This document shows, one piece after another, positions 49,599 through 59,412 of a stretch of DNA of 64,000 nucleotides. The notes under the pieces are model-generated. The model ran no database searches, was not told where the DNA came from, and saw only the letters and a program-made list of their open reading frames with translations. The stretch's first letter is position 1. Each line of letters opens with the position of its first letter. Made by a program: the position numbers and the translations under genes. The stretch comes from Reddybacter sp041277045 (GTDB taxonomy: Bacteria; Pseudomonadota; Gammaproteobacteria; Pseudomonadales; Porticoccaceae), in contig JBGFSY010000002.1 in the NCBI GenBank assembly GCA_041277045.1, positions 558,001-622,000 of the forward strand, in the 5' to 3' direction.

Positions 49599-50813
49599 AT
49601 GGCTATTTCTGGTACAGCATCCGCAGATTTTTTGAGCATCGGCACGCCCTTTTCGGGCTCTGCGACCAAAGCCTTACTCTGCGGTTCTGGCGAGTTGGGT
49701 AAAGAGGTCGCCATCGAGTTAAAGCGTATGGGGCTCGAGGTTATCGCTCTTGACCGCTACGACAATGCGCCGGCCATGCAGGTTGCCGATCGCTCGTACA
49801 CACTATCGATGCTCGACGGCCCGGCGCTGGCAGAAATTATTGAGCGCGAGCAGCCCGATTATGTCATCCCCGAAATTGAAGCTATCGCCACCTCTACTCT
49901 GGTAGAGCTGGAAGCGGCGGGCGTCAATATTGTCCCCACGGCCAGAGCGGCTCAATTAACCATGAACCGTGAAGGCATTCGCTGCCTTGCGGGTGAAGAG
50001 TTGGGGCTGGCAACCTCAAGCTATCGCTTTGCCAGCACTCTTGAAGACTTCGAAGCCGCCGTTGCCGAGATTGGTATTCCCTGTTTGGTGAAGCCCATCA
50101 TGAGTTCATCGGGCAAGGGACAGAGCCTGATTCGTGAAGTCGATGAAGTCGCCGCCGCCTGGACCTATGCTCAGGAGGGTGGCCGTGCCGGCGCCGGACG
50201 AGTGATCGTCGAAGGCTTCGTTGACTTTGACTACGAAATTACGCTGCTCACCGTGCGCCACCGCAATGGCACCAGTTTTTGCGCGCCCATTGGCCACCGG
50301 CAGGAAGACGGCGATTACCGCGAATCCTGGCAGCCCCAGGTAATGTCTGACAAGGCTCTGGCGGCAGCTCAGGCGATGGCTGAGAAAGTCACCACGGTCC
50401 TGGGTGGCTGGGGTATTTTTGGCGTTGAATTATTTATTAAGGGTGATGAGGTGATCTTTAGCGAGGTCTCTCCACGTCCCCACGACACTGGCATGGTGAC
50501 GATGATCTCTCAGGATCTCAGCCAGTTTGCTCTACATGTGCGGGCCATTCTCGGTTTGCCAGTGCCCAATATTCAACAACTCGGGCCATCGGCCTCTGCG
50601 GTGATATTGGTTGAGGGTGAGTCGAGTAGCATCCACTTTTCAAACCTCGAGCAGGCCATGAGTGAGCCCGATACTCAGGTCCGCCTCTTTGGCAAACCCG
50701 AGGTCGCGGGCCGGCGGCGCATGGGTGTCTGTCTGGCGCGGGGCGAATCTATTGATGCGGCGAAAGCGAAAGCCACTAAAGCGGCGGCCAGTGTTAGTAT
50801 CAACCTGTCGTAG
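49599..50813 (+). CDS. purT: Formate-dependent GAR transformylase PurT
   Basis: 404 residues from ATG at 49599, after AGAGGAAAC; a longer in-frame start at 49542 is rejected. ATP-grasp enzyme: ALLCGSGELGKEVAIELKRM, VIPEIEAIATSTLVELE, CLVKPIMSSSGKGQSLI, and VIFSEVSPRPHDTGMVTMIS. It makes formyl-GAR from GAR, formate and ATP in purine synthesis. Confidence 0.96.
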   Translation: MAISGTASADFLSIGTPFSGSATKALLCGSGELGKEVAIELKRMGLEVIALDRYDNAPAMQVADRSYTLSMLDGPALAEIIEREQPDYVIPEIEAIATSTLVELEAAGVNIVPTARAAQLTMNREGIRCLAGEELGLATSSYRFASTLEDFEAAVAEIGIPCLVKPIMSSSGKGQSLIREVDEVAAAWTYAQEGGRAGAGRVIVEGFVDFDYEITLLTVRHRNGTSFCAPIGHRQEDGDYRESWQPQVMSDKALAAAQAMAEKVTTVLGGWGIFGVELFIKGDEVIFSEVSPRPHDTGMVTMISQDLSQFALHVRAILGLPVPNIQQLGPSASAVILVEGESSSIHFSNLEQAMSEPDTQVRLFGKPEVAGRRRMGVCLARGESIDAAKAKATKAAASVSINLS

Positions 50814-50841
50814 ACCGCTTAGGTAGAAACGAGGGCAGGAT

Positions 50842-51165
50842 ATGCATAACTTTTTATTGGCTTTAGTGATAAGTCTGCTGGCAGTGGCTGCCAATGCTGA
50901 GCGCGAAGAATATCGGGTGGTGTTAAAAAATCACATATTTACCCCGACAGAAATACAGGTGCCGGCCGATAGCCTGCTGTGGCTGGTAATTGAAAATAAA
51001 GATGCGAGCTCTGAAGAGTTTGAAAGCAAGGACCTGCATCGTGAGAAAATCATCGCTGCCGGTAAAACGGCAAAAATTAAAATAGGCCCCTTAAAAACAG
51101 GGTCTTATCATTTTATGGGGGCCTTTAACCCCGATACAGCGCAGGGTGTGGTGGTCGCACAATAA
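50842..51165 (+). CDS. Periplasmic cupredoxin-like protein
   Basis: 107 residues. Signal peptide (FLLALVISLLAVAANA) then a small beta-sandwich: VVLKNHIFTPTEIQVPADSL, LWLVIENKDASSEEFESKDL, ending YHFMGAFNPDTAQGVVV. The pattern is that of cupredoxin_1 proteins related to the EfeO N-terminal domain and P19-type iron systems. A full type-1 copper ligand set is not evident. Confidence 0.82.
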   Translation: MHNFLLALVISLLAVAANAEREEYRVVLKNHIFTPTEIQVPADSLLWLVIENKDASSEEFESKDLHREKIIAAGKTAKIKIGPLKTGSYHFMGAFNPDTAQGVVVAQ

Positions 51166-51183
51166 GGCTGTTGTGTCTTATTG

Positions 51184-51642
51184 CTAGTTTGTTCGCTTGA
51201 GCCGTGGTGCTGCGTAATGAGCGCTTAAAGAGTCCAGCATTTGCTTGAGCTGAACCTTGATAATATCGTGCTCGTCCACGGCGATATCTTCTTTTAAACG
51301 GGTAATCACCCGTTCTACGGCCTTTTCCAGATCGCCCTGCAGGGCTTTTGATTTGTCGGTTAAATAAACCCGCGTAACACGTTTGTCCTCTGGGTCGCGG
51401 CGGCGACTAACATAGCCCTGCTCTTCAAGCTGGGCGAGTGTTCTGGCGACGGCGCCCTTGTCGGCCTGCAGGCGATTGGCCATTTCCTGCTGGGTCATGC
51501 CCTCATTGATATAGAGCATAAACAGGTAGGAAATGCGCCCAGAGCCGATGCCCAGGGGCGCCGTTTCTGCTTCGAGGGCTTTCATCATGGCCCGGTAGAG
51601 CAAACCAATTTGTCGTACCAGGTTGTCCGCTAGATCAATCAT
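51184..51642 (-). CDS. MarR-family regulator
   Basis: 152 residues. A winged helix with GMTQQEMANRLQADKGAVAR, TLAQLEEQGYVSRRRDPEDK and RVTRVYLTDKSKALQGDLE. It overlaps the end of the pump gene by 8 bases, so it is the third gene of emrA-emrB-marR. It probably represses its own operon at the two dyads 54479-54506. Confidence 0.92.
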   Translation of the reverse strand: MIDLADNLVRQIGLLYRAMMKALEAETAPLGIGSGRISYLFMLYINEGMTQQEMANRLQADKGAVARTLAQLEEQGYVSRRRDPEDKRVTRVYLTDKSKALQGDLEKAVERVITRLKEDIAVDEHDIIKVQLKQMLDSLSAHYAAPRLKRTN

Positions 51643-53200
51643 TGGCTAAGACTAACTCCTTGTCTTTTTTAGTTTCTTTATTGGTATCCGGCCGCTGAGG
51701 CAGGCGCTTGGGTATAAAGGGGGTTAACAGTACAACGGGAATATAAGCCAGCGCACAATAAATAAAGGTGTCACTAAGGGCTAAAGTCGAGGCCTGCAAT
51801 GTACTTAGCCGTTCGGCCATGGCCCACATGACGGCTTCGTTATCACCAGCGAGCTCGATCAACGGTTGAAAGGCAATATCCTTACCGGCCTCTAGGGGCG
51901 TGAGGTTTTCCACCAGGTGTTGGCGATGGAAAACAGTGCGGTTCTGCCAAACCGTAATGCCAATGGCGATACCCAAACTTGAGGAAAACATGCGGAAGAA
52001 GTTGAAAAACCCCGCAGCAGAGGGTGTTTTTTCGGGGGGCACACCGATGAGAGATAAAGCCATTAAAGGCGGAAACATAAAGGAAAAACCAATACCCATA
52101 ATGACTCGGGCAAAAAACATCGAACTAAAGGTGGTTTCGACGGTGCACAGGGCTTGTAGGTAAATACCGTAGGCAATAAAGCCGCTGCCAATAATCATTA
52201 AATGGCGCAGGTTGAGTTTGGCCAGATGCTTGCCGACGACGAGCATACCAAAAATGGGTACTAAACTGGTGCCGGCCATGGCCAGGCCCGCCCAAGTAGC
52301 GGTGTAGCCCAGTACCGACTGCATCCATATTGGATAGAGCACCGTTGTGGTGTAGTAGCTAATATAAAAAATCGCGGCAATAATTGAGCAGATAACAAAG
52401 CTGGGGATTTTCAACAGGGTGTAGTCGACAATGGGGTGGGGCTCGCGGCGTTCCCAAACAATAAACGCAATAAAGCCGATTACCGCAATATTCAGCATCA
52501 GATGGATTTCCGGCGAGCCGAGCCAGTCGAGCTCGTGACCCTTGTCCATCACGAGTTGGGCGAGTAGCACGACAATGGCTAGCAACAACATGCCGACTAC
52601 ATCAATAGGTTCCTTTTTAATCTCACTTTCATCGTGCTTCATACTGGCCCAGACCACCCAGGCACAGAAAACACCGACCGGCACATTCATATAGAAAATC
52701 CACGGCCAGCCGATGGTGTCGGTAATAAAACCACCAATAATGGGGCCGAGCACCGGCGCGACACCAGAGGTCAGGGCCCATAGGCCGAGGGCAAAACCGT
52801 GCTGCTGGGGTGGGAAAATACGCAGTAATATGGTTTGTGAGAGGGGCACAATCAAGCCGCTAGACAGCCCTTGCAGAGAGCGGAAAAAAATCAAGGTTTC
52901 AAAATTGCTCGCCATGCCGCAGAGACAGGAGGTGAGCGTGAATAAACCAATGGCTACGGTAAAGGTTTTGACCTGACCGTAGCGCTTAATCACTGAGCCG
53001 CTGAGGGGCAGCATAATCGCAAGGCAGACCGCGTAGGAGGTGAGTACCCAGGCACCCTGTGACGGTGTCGCGCCTAAACTGCCGGAAATAGCGGGCAGGG
53101 ACACCACAGCAATAGTGGTATCGAGAATGTTCATGAAATTGGCGGTGGAAATAGCGACCGCTGTGAGCATCAGCGGTAGCCGAGTGGTGGGTGTCGTCAT
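51635..53200 (-). CDS. emrB: Multidrug efflux MFS transporter EmrB-like
   Basis: 521 residues with about 14 hydrophobic segments. DHA2-family marks include TANFMNILDTTIAVVSLPAI, PSQGAWVLTSYAVCLAIMLP, and LGPIIGGFITDTIGWPWIFY. With the HlyD-type partner it would export drugs across both membranes. Confidence 0.92.
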   Translation of the reverse strand: MTTPTTRLPLMLTAVAISTANFMNILDTTIAVVSLPAISGSLGATPSQGAWVLTSYAVCLAIMLPLSGSVIKRYGQVKTFTVAIGLFTLTSCLCGMASNFETLIFFRSLQGLSSGLIVPLSQTILLRIFPPQQHGFALGLWALTSGVAPVLGPIIGGFITDTIGWPWIFYMNVPVGVFCAWVVWASMKHDESEIKKEPIDVVGMLLLAIVVLLAQLVMDKGHELDWLGSPEIHLMLNIAVIGFIAFIVWERREPHPIVDYTLLKIPSFVICSIIAAIFYISYYTTTVLYPIWMQSVLGYTATWAGLAMAGTSLVPIFGMLVVGKHLAKLNLRHLMIIGSGFIAYGIYLQALCTVETTFSSMFFARVIMGIGFSFMFPPLMALSLIGVPPEKTPSAAGFFNFFRMFSSSLGIAIGITVWQNRTVFHRQHLVENLTPLEAGKDIAFQPLIELAGDNEAVMWAMAERLSTLQASTLALSDTFIYCALAYIPVVLLTPFIPKRLPQRPDTNKETKKDKELVLAND

Positions 53201-54360
53201 TAGGGCTGACTGCCTGTTGACGCTCTATTGGAGGTGTCACGGTCGGCGGGTAAGTTCTCAGCAATAATGCGCTCGACCATGGCTTGACCACCGGCCTTCC
53301 AGTAGGCGTAGACGTCACTGACATCGACCGGCGAGGCCTTCGGTGTCTGATTCAATTGCAGGCCGTCATGCAGGCTGGTGTCGATGGAGACGTGTAACGA
53401 GGTGCCCAGGGGCAGGGGCTTTTCTTGCACGGTGTCGCCCACTAATTCGATTCGCACCGGCACGCGCTGAACGATTTTCAACCAGTTTCCGGTGGCGTTT
53501 TGCGCCGGAAGCAGTGAAAAAGCGGCGCCGGTGCCAGTGCCGCCGCCAATGACTTTGCCCGCGTAGTGCACGTCTTCACCATACAGGTCCGAGGTGATTT
53601 GGACCGGTTGGCCGAGGCGTAAATTACGCAATTTGGTTTCTTTGAAATTGGCTTCCACCCACACCTTATCTAACTGCACGATTTGAAACAGGGGCTTGCC
53701 GACTTTGATAATGTCGCCGGGGGAGACAAAGCGTTTGGCGATATGACCCGAGACAGGTGCCACCACGGTGCTTTTATTCACGTCGGAGCTATAGCCTCTC
53801 ACCGAGACAGCTGCTTGTTTAACATCGGGGTGCTGAGCGATAGGCAGGCTGGTTGCGTTAATTTCAGCCTCTGTCAGCGCCTGGCGCGCGGTGTTCAGTG
53901 CGGCGGCCGTGACGGCCATACGCAGTACCGACATATCAAGCTCCTCTTTGGAGATCATGTTTTTCTTCGCCAGTTTTTTGCGTCGCACGGCTTCATTTTT
54001 GGCCAGTGCATGGGCGGCTTTATGTTCGGCGACCTCGGCCTGGCGACGTTTGACTTTCTGCTTTAAGGCGGCGACCTCTTGTACGGCGCGCGCCAGCTGA
54101 CTTTGTGCACGGAAGAGGGCGCTTCTTGATGTGCCACCATCGAGTTTAACCAGGGCCTGGCCGGCTTCAACGTAGTCACCTTCCTCGGCGCCGAGCCACA
54201 ATACGATGTCTTCCATGCGCGAGCTGACCGTAATAATATCGCCGGTAGTATAGGCATTATCCGTTGCCACAAATTGTCGATTGTCTAAATAATTCAGCAC
54301 CGCATAGCTGACAGCACTAAGCAGCAGGATAACGATTAACAAGCTCCAGGAACGTCTCAT
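53200..54360 (-). CDS. emrA: Membrane-fusion protein EmrA-like
   Basis: 386 residues. One N-terminal membrane helix, a biotinyl-lipoyl-like domain (ATDNAYTTGDIITVSSRMED; GDYVEAGQALVKLDGG), an alpha-hairpin coiled coil and a HlyD_D23-like part (VVAPVSGHIAKRFVSPGDII; VWVEANFKETKLRNLRLGQ). The adaptor for EmrB; the genes share one base. Confidence 0.92.
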   Translation of the reverse strand: MRRSWSLLIVILLLSAVSYAVLNYLDNRQFVATDNAYTTGDIITVSSRMEDIVLWLGAEEGDYVEAGQALVKLDGGTSRSALFRAQSQLARAVQEVAALKQKVKRRQAEVAEHKAAHALAKNEAVRRKKLAKKNMISKEELDMSVLRMAVTAAALNTARQALTEAEINATSLPIAQHPDVKQAAVSVRGYSSDVNKSTVVAPVSGHIAKRFVSPGDIIKVGKPLFQIVQLDKVWVEANFKETKLRNLRLGQPVQITSDLYGEDVHYAGKVIGGGTGTGAAFSLLPAQNATGNWLKIVQRVPVRIELVGDTVQEKPLPLGTSLHVSIDTSLHDGLQLNQTPKASPVDVSDVYAYWKAGGQAMVERIIAENLPADRDTSNRASTGSQP

Positions 54361-54462
54361 AATTACTCTTAAGTCTGAGCACTCCCGGCTTGACTACTGG
54401 CGAAGTATGTACTTGCCACAAGCGCGAGGGGCTCGGTTTGGGTGGGTTGGGTTAGGGTGCTG

Positions 54463-54506
54463 ATTTTAAAGAAATAACGTTGATGCGTCAACGTTGATAT
54501 GTCAAC
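54463..54506 (-). promoter_or_regulatory. emrA promoter with two MarR-type operators
   Basis: On the minus strand TTGACG (54491-54486), 17-base spacer, TAAAAT (54468-54463). Two adjacent dyads, GTTGATGCGTCAAC (54479-54492) and GTTGATATGTCAAC (54493-54506), cover the -35 box. Autoregulation by the operon's own MarR protein is the natural reading. Confidence 0.78.
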
Positions 54507-54591
54507 GACTGTTATGAGCGGTATAACCTGGGCTTATGGGGTTTCTTGAAATTAGTCTTGGGTGTGGAGGTGGGAAAAAGGGCTGGCATAA

Positions 54592-54620
54592 AAAAACCCT
54601 GCAAATGCAGGGTTTTTTTG
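54592..54620 (-). terminator. Terminator downstream of acnB
   Basis: ACCCTGCA / TGCAGGGT stem with A-run and T-run on both sides, so it may act in both directions. Confidence 0.88.
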
Positions 54621-54640
54621 TTCGTGCTTAAACGTGCAAA

Positions 54641-57238
54641 TTAGGCACTTTCGACAATCTGCTCCGCCGCAATCAGCTTGCCATCTTCGGCGGCTGACTG
54701 GAATGAGGCAATTTGATCGAAGTTCATGTAGCTGTAAATTTCATCAGCCATTGAATCGATGCTTGAGGCCTTCTCCAGATATTCCTCAGGCGTGGGCAGA
54801 CGACCCAAAATGCCACTGATGGCAGCCAGTTCGGCCGAACCCAGGTAGACATCGGCGCCATCACCCAGACGGTTGGGGAAGTTACGGGTCGAGGTAGAAA
54901 TGACTGTCGACTCAGGTGCAACACGTGCCTGGTTACCCATGCACAATGAGCAGCCGGGCATTTCGGTACGGGCGCCAACACGGCCGTAGATATTGTAGTA
55001 GCCTTCTTCCATCAGCGTGTGCTCATCCATGCGCGTGGGAGGCACAATCCAGAAGCGTGCTTGCAGCTCACCAGGTTTGACTTGCTCGAGTAACTTACCC
55101 GCAGCGCGGAAGTGACCGATGTTGGTCATGCACGAACCGATAAAGACTTCTTCAATGCTGCTGCCAGCAACGCTAGAAAGCAGACGGGCATCGTCGGGAT
55201 CATTCGGTGCGCAGATGATAGGCTCTTTGACTTCATCGAGATCAATTTCGATGATGGCGGCGTACTCGGCATCGGCGTCAGCTGACATCAATGATGGCGC
55301 AGCCAGCCACTCTTCCATCTTCACCGCGCGGCGTTCGAGGGTGCGGACATCGCCGTAGCCCTGAGAGATCATCCAGCGCAGCATGGTAATGTTGGAGTTC
55401 AGGTATTCAGCGACCGCATCTTCTTCCATCTTAATGGTGCAACCGGAAGCGGAGCGCTCGGCGGAGGCGTCGGACAGTTCAAAAGCCTGCTCAACCGTGA
55501 GGCCTTCAATGCCTTCGATCTCCAGTACACGGCCAGAGAAGATGTTCTTCTTGCCTTCTTTATCAACCGTCAGCAAACCCTGCTGAATGCCATAGTAGGG
55601 AATGGCGTGAACCAGGTCCCGCAGAGTAATACCGGGCTGCATTTTGCCTTTAAAACGCACCAGTACCGACTCGGGCATATCCAGCGGCATAACGCCGGTA
55701 GCAGCGGCAAAAGCCACCAGACCAGAACCTGCTGGGAAGGAGATACCCATCGGGAAGCGGGTGTGTGAATCGCCGCCAGTACCAACCGTGTCGGGCAGTA
55801 ACATGCGGTTTAGCCAGCTGTGAATAATGCCGTCACCGGGGCGCAGCGAAACGCCGCCACGGTTTTTAATAAAGTCGGGCAGGCTGTGCTGAGTTTCGAT
55901 ATCGACGGGCTTGGGGTAGGCCGCGGTGTGGCAGAAAGACTGCATCACCAGGTCGGAGGAAAAGCCCAGGCAAGCCAGATCTTTCAGTTCGTCGCGAGTC
56001 ATCGGGCCGGTGGTGTCCTGTGAGCCGACGGTGGTCATCAGAGGCTCGCAATAAGTGCCGGGGCGAATACCTTCAACGCCACAGGCCTTGCCGACCATCT
56101 TCTGTGCCAGGGTATAACCTTTGCCGGTGTCTTTGGGCTCGGCAGGCGTGCGGAATACTTCGCTCTGCGGCAGGTCGAGGGCTTCGCGGGCACGCTTGGT
56201 GAGGCCACGGCCGATGATCAAGTTGATACGTCCGCCAGCCTGTACTTCGTCGAGGATGACGTCGGATTTGAATGCGTACTCGGAGATCACGTCGCCACTT
56301 TCGTGGTCGAGGATTTTGCCCTCGTAGGGGCGAATCTCGATAACTTGACCGTAGTCGATTTTTTCAACCGGAGCTTCAAAAACCAGTGCGCCGGAATCTT
56401 CCATGGTGTTGAAGAAGATAGGAGCGACTTTACCGCCGATGCAAATACCGCCGCCGCGCTTATTGGGTACGCCGGGTAGGTCGTCGCCCATGTACCACAG
56501 TACAGAGTTGGTGGCAGACTTACGTGAAGAGCCGGTGCCGACCACGTCGCCCAGGAAGGTGACGGGGTGGCCTTTTTTCTTTAATTCAAGAATTTGTTCT
56601 TCGTTGTTCTGAATGCCTTCGCGGGGAATCTTGTACATCGCCTTGGCGTGAACGGGGATGTCGGGGCGCGACCAGGCATCGGGTGCCGGTGACAAATCGT
56701 CAGTGTTGGTTTCGCCAACCACTTTAAAGACAGTAGTCACAATTTTTTCAGCGACGGCGGGGCGTGCGGTGAACCACTCGGCATCGGCCCATGACTGCAT
56801 CACGGCTTTAGCGTTGGCATTGCCCGCTTTGGCTTTTTCATCAACGTCGTGGAAGGCGTCAAACATTAGTAGAGTGTGCTTCAGTTGTTCGCCAGCCAGC
56901 GCGCCCAGCTCAGTGTCGTCCAGAGCATCAACCAGAGTGGTGATGTTGTAACCGCCGAGCATCATGCCCAGTAGTTTAATAGCGTGCGCTTTGTCGATCA
57001 GAGGTGAAGTGACTTCACCTTTAACAATAGCGGAGAGAAAACCGGCTTTAACGTAGGCGGCTTCATCAACCCCGGGTGGTACACGATTGGTGATGAGGTC
57101 GAGCAGTATTGCGTCTTCGCCAGCGGGAGGTGCTTTTAGCAGCTCAACCAGATCAGCGGTCCACTCGGGACTCAGGGGCTTGGCGGGAACGCCTTCTGCT
57201 GCGCGTTCTTCTACGTGTTTACGGTATGCTTCTAGCAC
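54641..57238 (-). CDS. acnB: Aconitate hydratase B / 2-methylisocitrate dehydratase
   Basis: 865 residues, full length. It has an N-terminal HEAT-like domain (MLEAYRKHVEERAAEGVPAK), the swivel domain after it (FLGDVVGTGSSRKSATNSVL), and the catalytic part with Fe-S cysteines in VFIGSCMTNIGHFRAAGKLL and PGCSLCMGNQARV. It interconverts citrate and isocitrate and can serve the methylcitrate cycle. Confidence 0.96.
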   Translation of the reverse strand: MLEAYRKHVEERAAEGVPAKPLSPEWTADLVELLKAPPAGEDAILLDLITNRVPPGVDEAAYVKAGFLSAIVKGEVTSPLIDKAHAIKLLGMMLGGYNITTLVDALDDTELGALAGEQLKHTLLMFDAFHDVDEKAKAGNANAKAVMQSWADAEWFTARPAVAEKIVTTVFKVVGETNTDDLSPAPDAWSRPDIPVHAKAMYKIPREGIQNNEEQILELKKKGHPVTFLGDVVGTGSSRKSATNSVLWYMGDDLPGVPNKRGGGICIGGKVAPIFFNTMEDSGALVFEAPVEKIDYGQVIEIRPYEGKILDHESGDVISEYAFKSDVILDEVQAGGRINLIIGRGLTKRAREALDLPQSEVFRTPAEPKDTGKGYTLAQKMVGKACGVEGIRPGTYCEPLMTTVGSQDTTGPMTRDELKDLACLGFSSDLVMQSFCHTAAYPKPVDIETQHSLPDFIKNRGGVSLRPGDGIIHSWLNRMLLPDTVGTGGDSHTRFPMGISFPAGSGLVAFAAATGVMPLDMPESVLVRFKGKMQPGITLRDLVHAIPYYGIQQGLLTVDKEGKKNIFSGRVLEIEGIEGLTVEQAFELSDASAERSASGCTIKMEEDAVAEYLNSNITMLRWMISQGYGDVRTLERRAVKMEEWLAAPSLMSADADAEYAAIIEIDLDEVKEPIICAPNDPDDARLLSSVAGSSIEEVFIGSCMTNIGHFRAAGKLLEQVKPGELQARFWIVPPTRMDEHTLMEEGYYNIYGRVGARTEMPGCSLCMGNQARVAPESTVISTSTRNFPNRLGDGADVYLGSAELAAISGILGRLPTPEEYLEKASSIDSMADEIYSYMNFDQIASFQSAAEDGKLIAAEQIVESA

Positions 57239-57437
57239 GGTAATTTTCCTTTCATTGGTTGACTTTACCCGCTGCGGTGGTAACCGGATGCGGGGCTATC
57301 AATGACACACATCGATGGGTGGGCCGGCAAGCCCGGGGGCGGATTCTACAGGAAAAAGTGATGGCTGTAATGGCTTGCTAGTGCTGGATTTTCGAGAAAG
57401 GGCGTGGTTTTTATAAACGCGTTTTAACCAGCGTTGA

Positions 57438-58259
57438 TTAAGGGGCGGTGTTCCGCTTTTTACGGTGATCCCGCAAATAGGCGATCCAGTAAACAGCGGC
57501 AACTAACAGGGTACCGCCCACTAGATTGCCCGCAGTCACCGCCGCGAGATTCATACCGGCACCCGATAATGACACCGCGCCCTGAGTGTCGAGTATTAAT
57601 CCGTAGGGCAGAAAGAACCAGTTGGCGATGGAGTGCTCAAAGCCGAGGGCGACAAAGGCGGTAATGGGAAAGATAATGGCTAGCACCTTGTCGGTGACGC
57701 TGTGTCCACCCATCTCGAGCCAGACGGCGAGGCAGACCAGCACGTTGCAGAGAATTCCTCGGGCAAAGGCTTCACCAATGGACAGCCCGGTTTTACTGGC
57801 TGCGATTTGATTGGCCGTTTCGCCCACCGCGCCGCCGCCGAGGCTAGCAACGTCGGCCCAAATTACCAGTAGCACTGTGCCCAGGCAGCCAATCACATTG
57901 CCAACATAGGAAATAAGCCAGTTGCGAATAATGCTGCGAGTGCTGATCAACTTGCTTGCCCAGGCCATGGCCAGCAGATTATTGCCGGTAAATAATTCGG
58001 CGCCGCCAACCACTACTAATATCAAGCCCAGGCTAAAACTTAAACCGCCGAGCAAGCGGGTAATGCCGAAGCCAAGACTGCTATCGGTGACTACGACGCA
58101 AAAGAAGATGGCACCCAGCGAGATAAAAGCCCCGGCGAGTACAGCCAGGATAAATAGTGTCAGACCCCTGAGGTGGGCTTTGGCAACGCCCATGCCCTCG
58201 ACCTGCCGCGCTATTTCCTTGGGTGAGTAGGCGTCGTTCAAATACTCATTCTTTGCCAT
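57438..58259 (-). CDS. Formate/nitrite transporter (FNT) family channel
   Basis: 273 residues from ATG at 58259; an in-frame start at 58328 overlaps the divergent gene. Six membrane segments, with GLILVVVGGAELFTGNNLLA and GILCNVLVCLAVWLE as FNT marks. It conducts a small monovalent anion such as formate or nitrite; the substrate is not clear from context. Confidence 0.88.
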   Translation of the reverse strand: MAKNEYLNDAYSPKEIARQVEGMGVAKAHLRGLTLFILAVLAGAFISLGAIFFCVVVTDSSLGFGITRLLGGLSFSLGLILVVVGGAELFTGNNLLAMAWASKLISTRSIIRNWLISYVGNVIGCLGTVLLVIWADVASLGGGAVGETANQIAASKTGLSIGEAFARGILCNVLVCLAVWLEMGGHSVTDKVLAIIFPITAFVALGFEHSIANWFFLPYGLILDTQGAVSLSGAGMNLAAVTAGNLVGGTLLVAAVYWIAYLRDHRKKRNTAP

Positions 58260-58358
58260 CGCATTTAAGTCCGAGTTGATATTTACAGCTTTGCTTGTTG
58301 GGCCAAGTCTTGCAGTACAATGCACCACTTACCTCTACTTATCTATCGGGATCTCTTT

Positions 58359-58850
58359 GTGATCAATAACGATGTACTACGCCGTATCCGCTACACCTTT
58401 GATTTTAGCGATGACAAAATGGTGGCGATTTTTGCCCTGGCCGACTACACAGCGACACGGGCGGAAATTAGCGCCTGGCTCAAAAAAGATGAAGACGCGG
58501 GTGCTGAGGTTTGCAAAGACAAGTATCTGGCCCTCTTTCTCAACGGCCTGATAATCGACAGGCGCGGTAAAAGAGATGGCCCCCAGCCCGAGCCTGAAAA
58601 GCGTCTCAGCAACAACGCGATTTTTATGAAATTGAAAATTGCGCTGAATTTAAAGGCTGAAGAGGTATTGGCGATTATTGAGCTAGCGGGTTTTGCCATG
58701 AGTAAGCACGAGCTCAGTGCCTTCTTTCGCAAGCCCGGCCACAAGCACTATCGCACCTGTCACGATCAAATTTTGCGCAATTTCCTTAAAGGCGTGCAGC
58801 TTAAATACCGCCGCAGTGAAGAAGCAAAAAACTCTTCAGTCTGGAAATAG
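58359..58850 (+). CDS. DUF1456 protein (YehS-like)
   Basis: 163 residues from GTG at 58359, where the product begins INNDVLRRIRYTFDFSDDKM, matching the YehS N terminus; an ATG at 58320 overlaps the divergent FNT region. Two repeated DUF1456 units (second: LSNNAIFMKLKIALNLKAEE). Function unknown. Confidence 0.88.
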   Translation: MINNDVLRRIRYTFDFSDDKMVAIFALADYTATRAEISAWLKKDEDAGAEVCKDKYLALFLNGLIIDRRGKRDGPQPEPEKRLSNNAIFMKLKIALNLKAEEVLAIIELAGFAMSKHELSAFFRKPGHKHYRTCHDQILRNFLKGVQLKYRRSEEAKNSSVWK

Positions 58851-58928
58851 AGCCTAATAATAAGAGTCGTGGAAGCAAAGCCGGCGACAAAAGTGATTTT
58901 AATCAGCGCGGAATTTTAAGGATTAACA

Positions 58929-59363
58929 ATGACAGAAAGAACAATCGCCGAGCAATGTGTGGCAAAAATCATCGGCAACGACACTGTGGTTAATGGCCTC
59001 GGCATTCGTTTAATCAGTGCGGAAGAGGGGCGAGCCGTACTGGCCATGACAGTGCGCGCCGATATGCTCAACTCCTTAGGCCAGTGCCACGGCGGTATGA
59101 GTTTTACCCTGGCCGATGCCGCGTTTGCCTGCGCCAGTGTGTCGAGTAACCAGGCCGGTGTCGGTGCCCATGCGGCAATGGATTATATTCGCCCGGGTAT
59201 GGTGGGTGATGTGCTAACGGCCACAGCCACCGTTCGCCACCAGGGCAAGTCGGCGAGCTTGGTTGAGGTGGTTGTCGAGAATCAAAACGGCAAGCAAATC
59301 GCTCTGCTTCACGGCCGCTCCCACAATTTTAATCAGCCCTTTATTGAAAGCGAAATCGCCTAA
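58929..59363 (+). CDS. paaI: PaaI-type thioesterase
   Basis: 144 residues. Hotdog fold with the catalytic region LGQCHGGMSFTLADAAFACA. PaaI hydrolyses ring-hydroxylated phenylacetyl-CoA to release stalled CoA. It precedes a 3-oxoadipyl-CoA thiolase, in line with an aromatic degradation context, though no other paa genes are in the window. Confidence 0.85.
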   Translation: MTERTIAEQCVAKIIGNDTVVNGLGIRLISAEEGRAVLAMTVRADMLNSLGQCHGGMSFTLADAAFACASVSSNQAGVGAHAAMDYIRPGMVGDVLTATATVRHQGKSASLVEVVVENQNGKQIALLHGRSHNFNQPFIESEIA

Positions 59364-59412
59364 CCCTCTTACAACAAGGTTTCTGTCAATATTGCAAAGC
59401 AACGAGGCAAAC

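Noticed and set aside
49542..49599. Upstream ATG for purT
   Set aside because: The true PurT N terminus and an AGAGGAAAC ribosome-binding site point to 49599; the upstream part is not conserved-looking.
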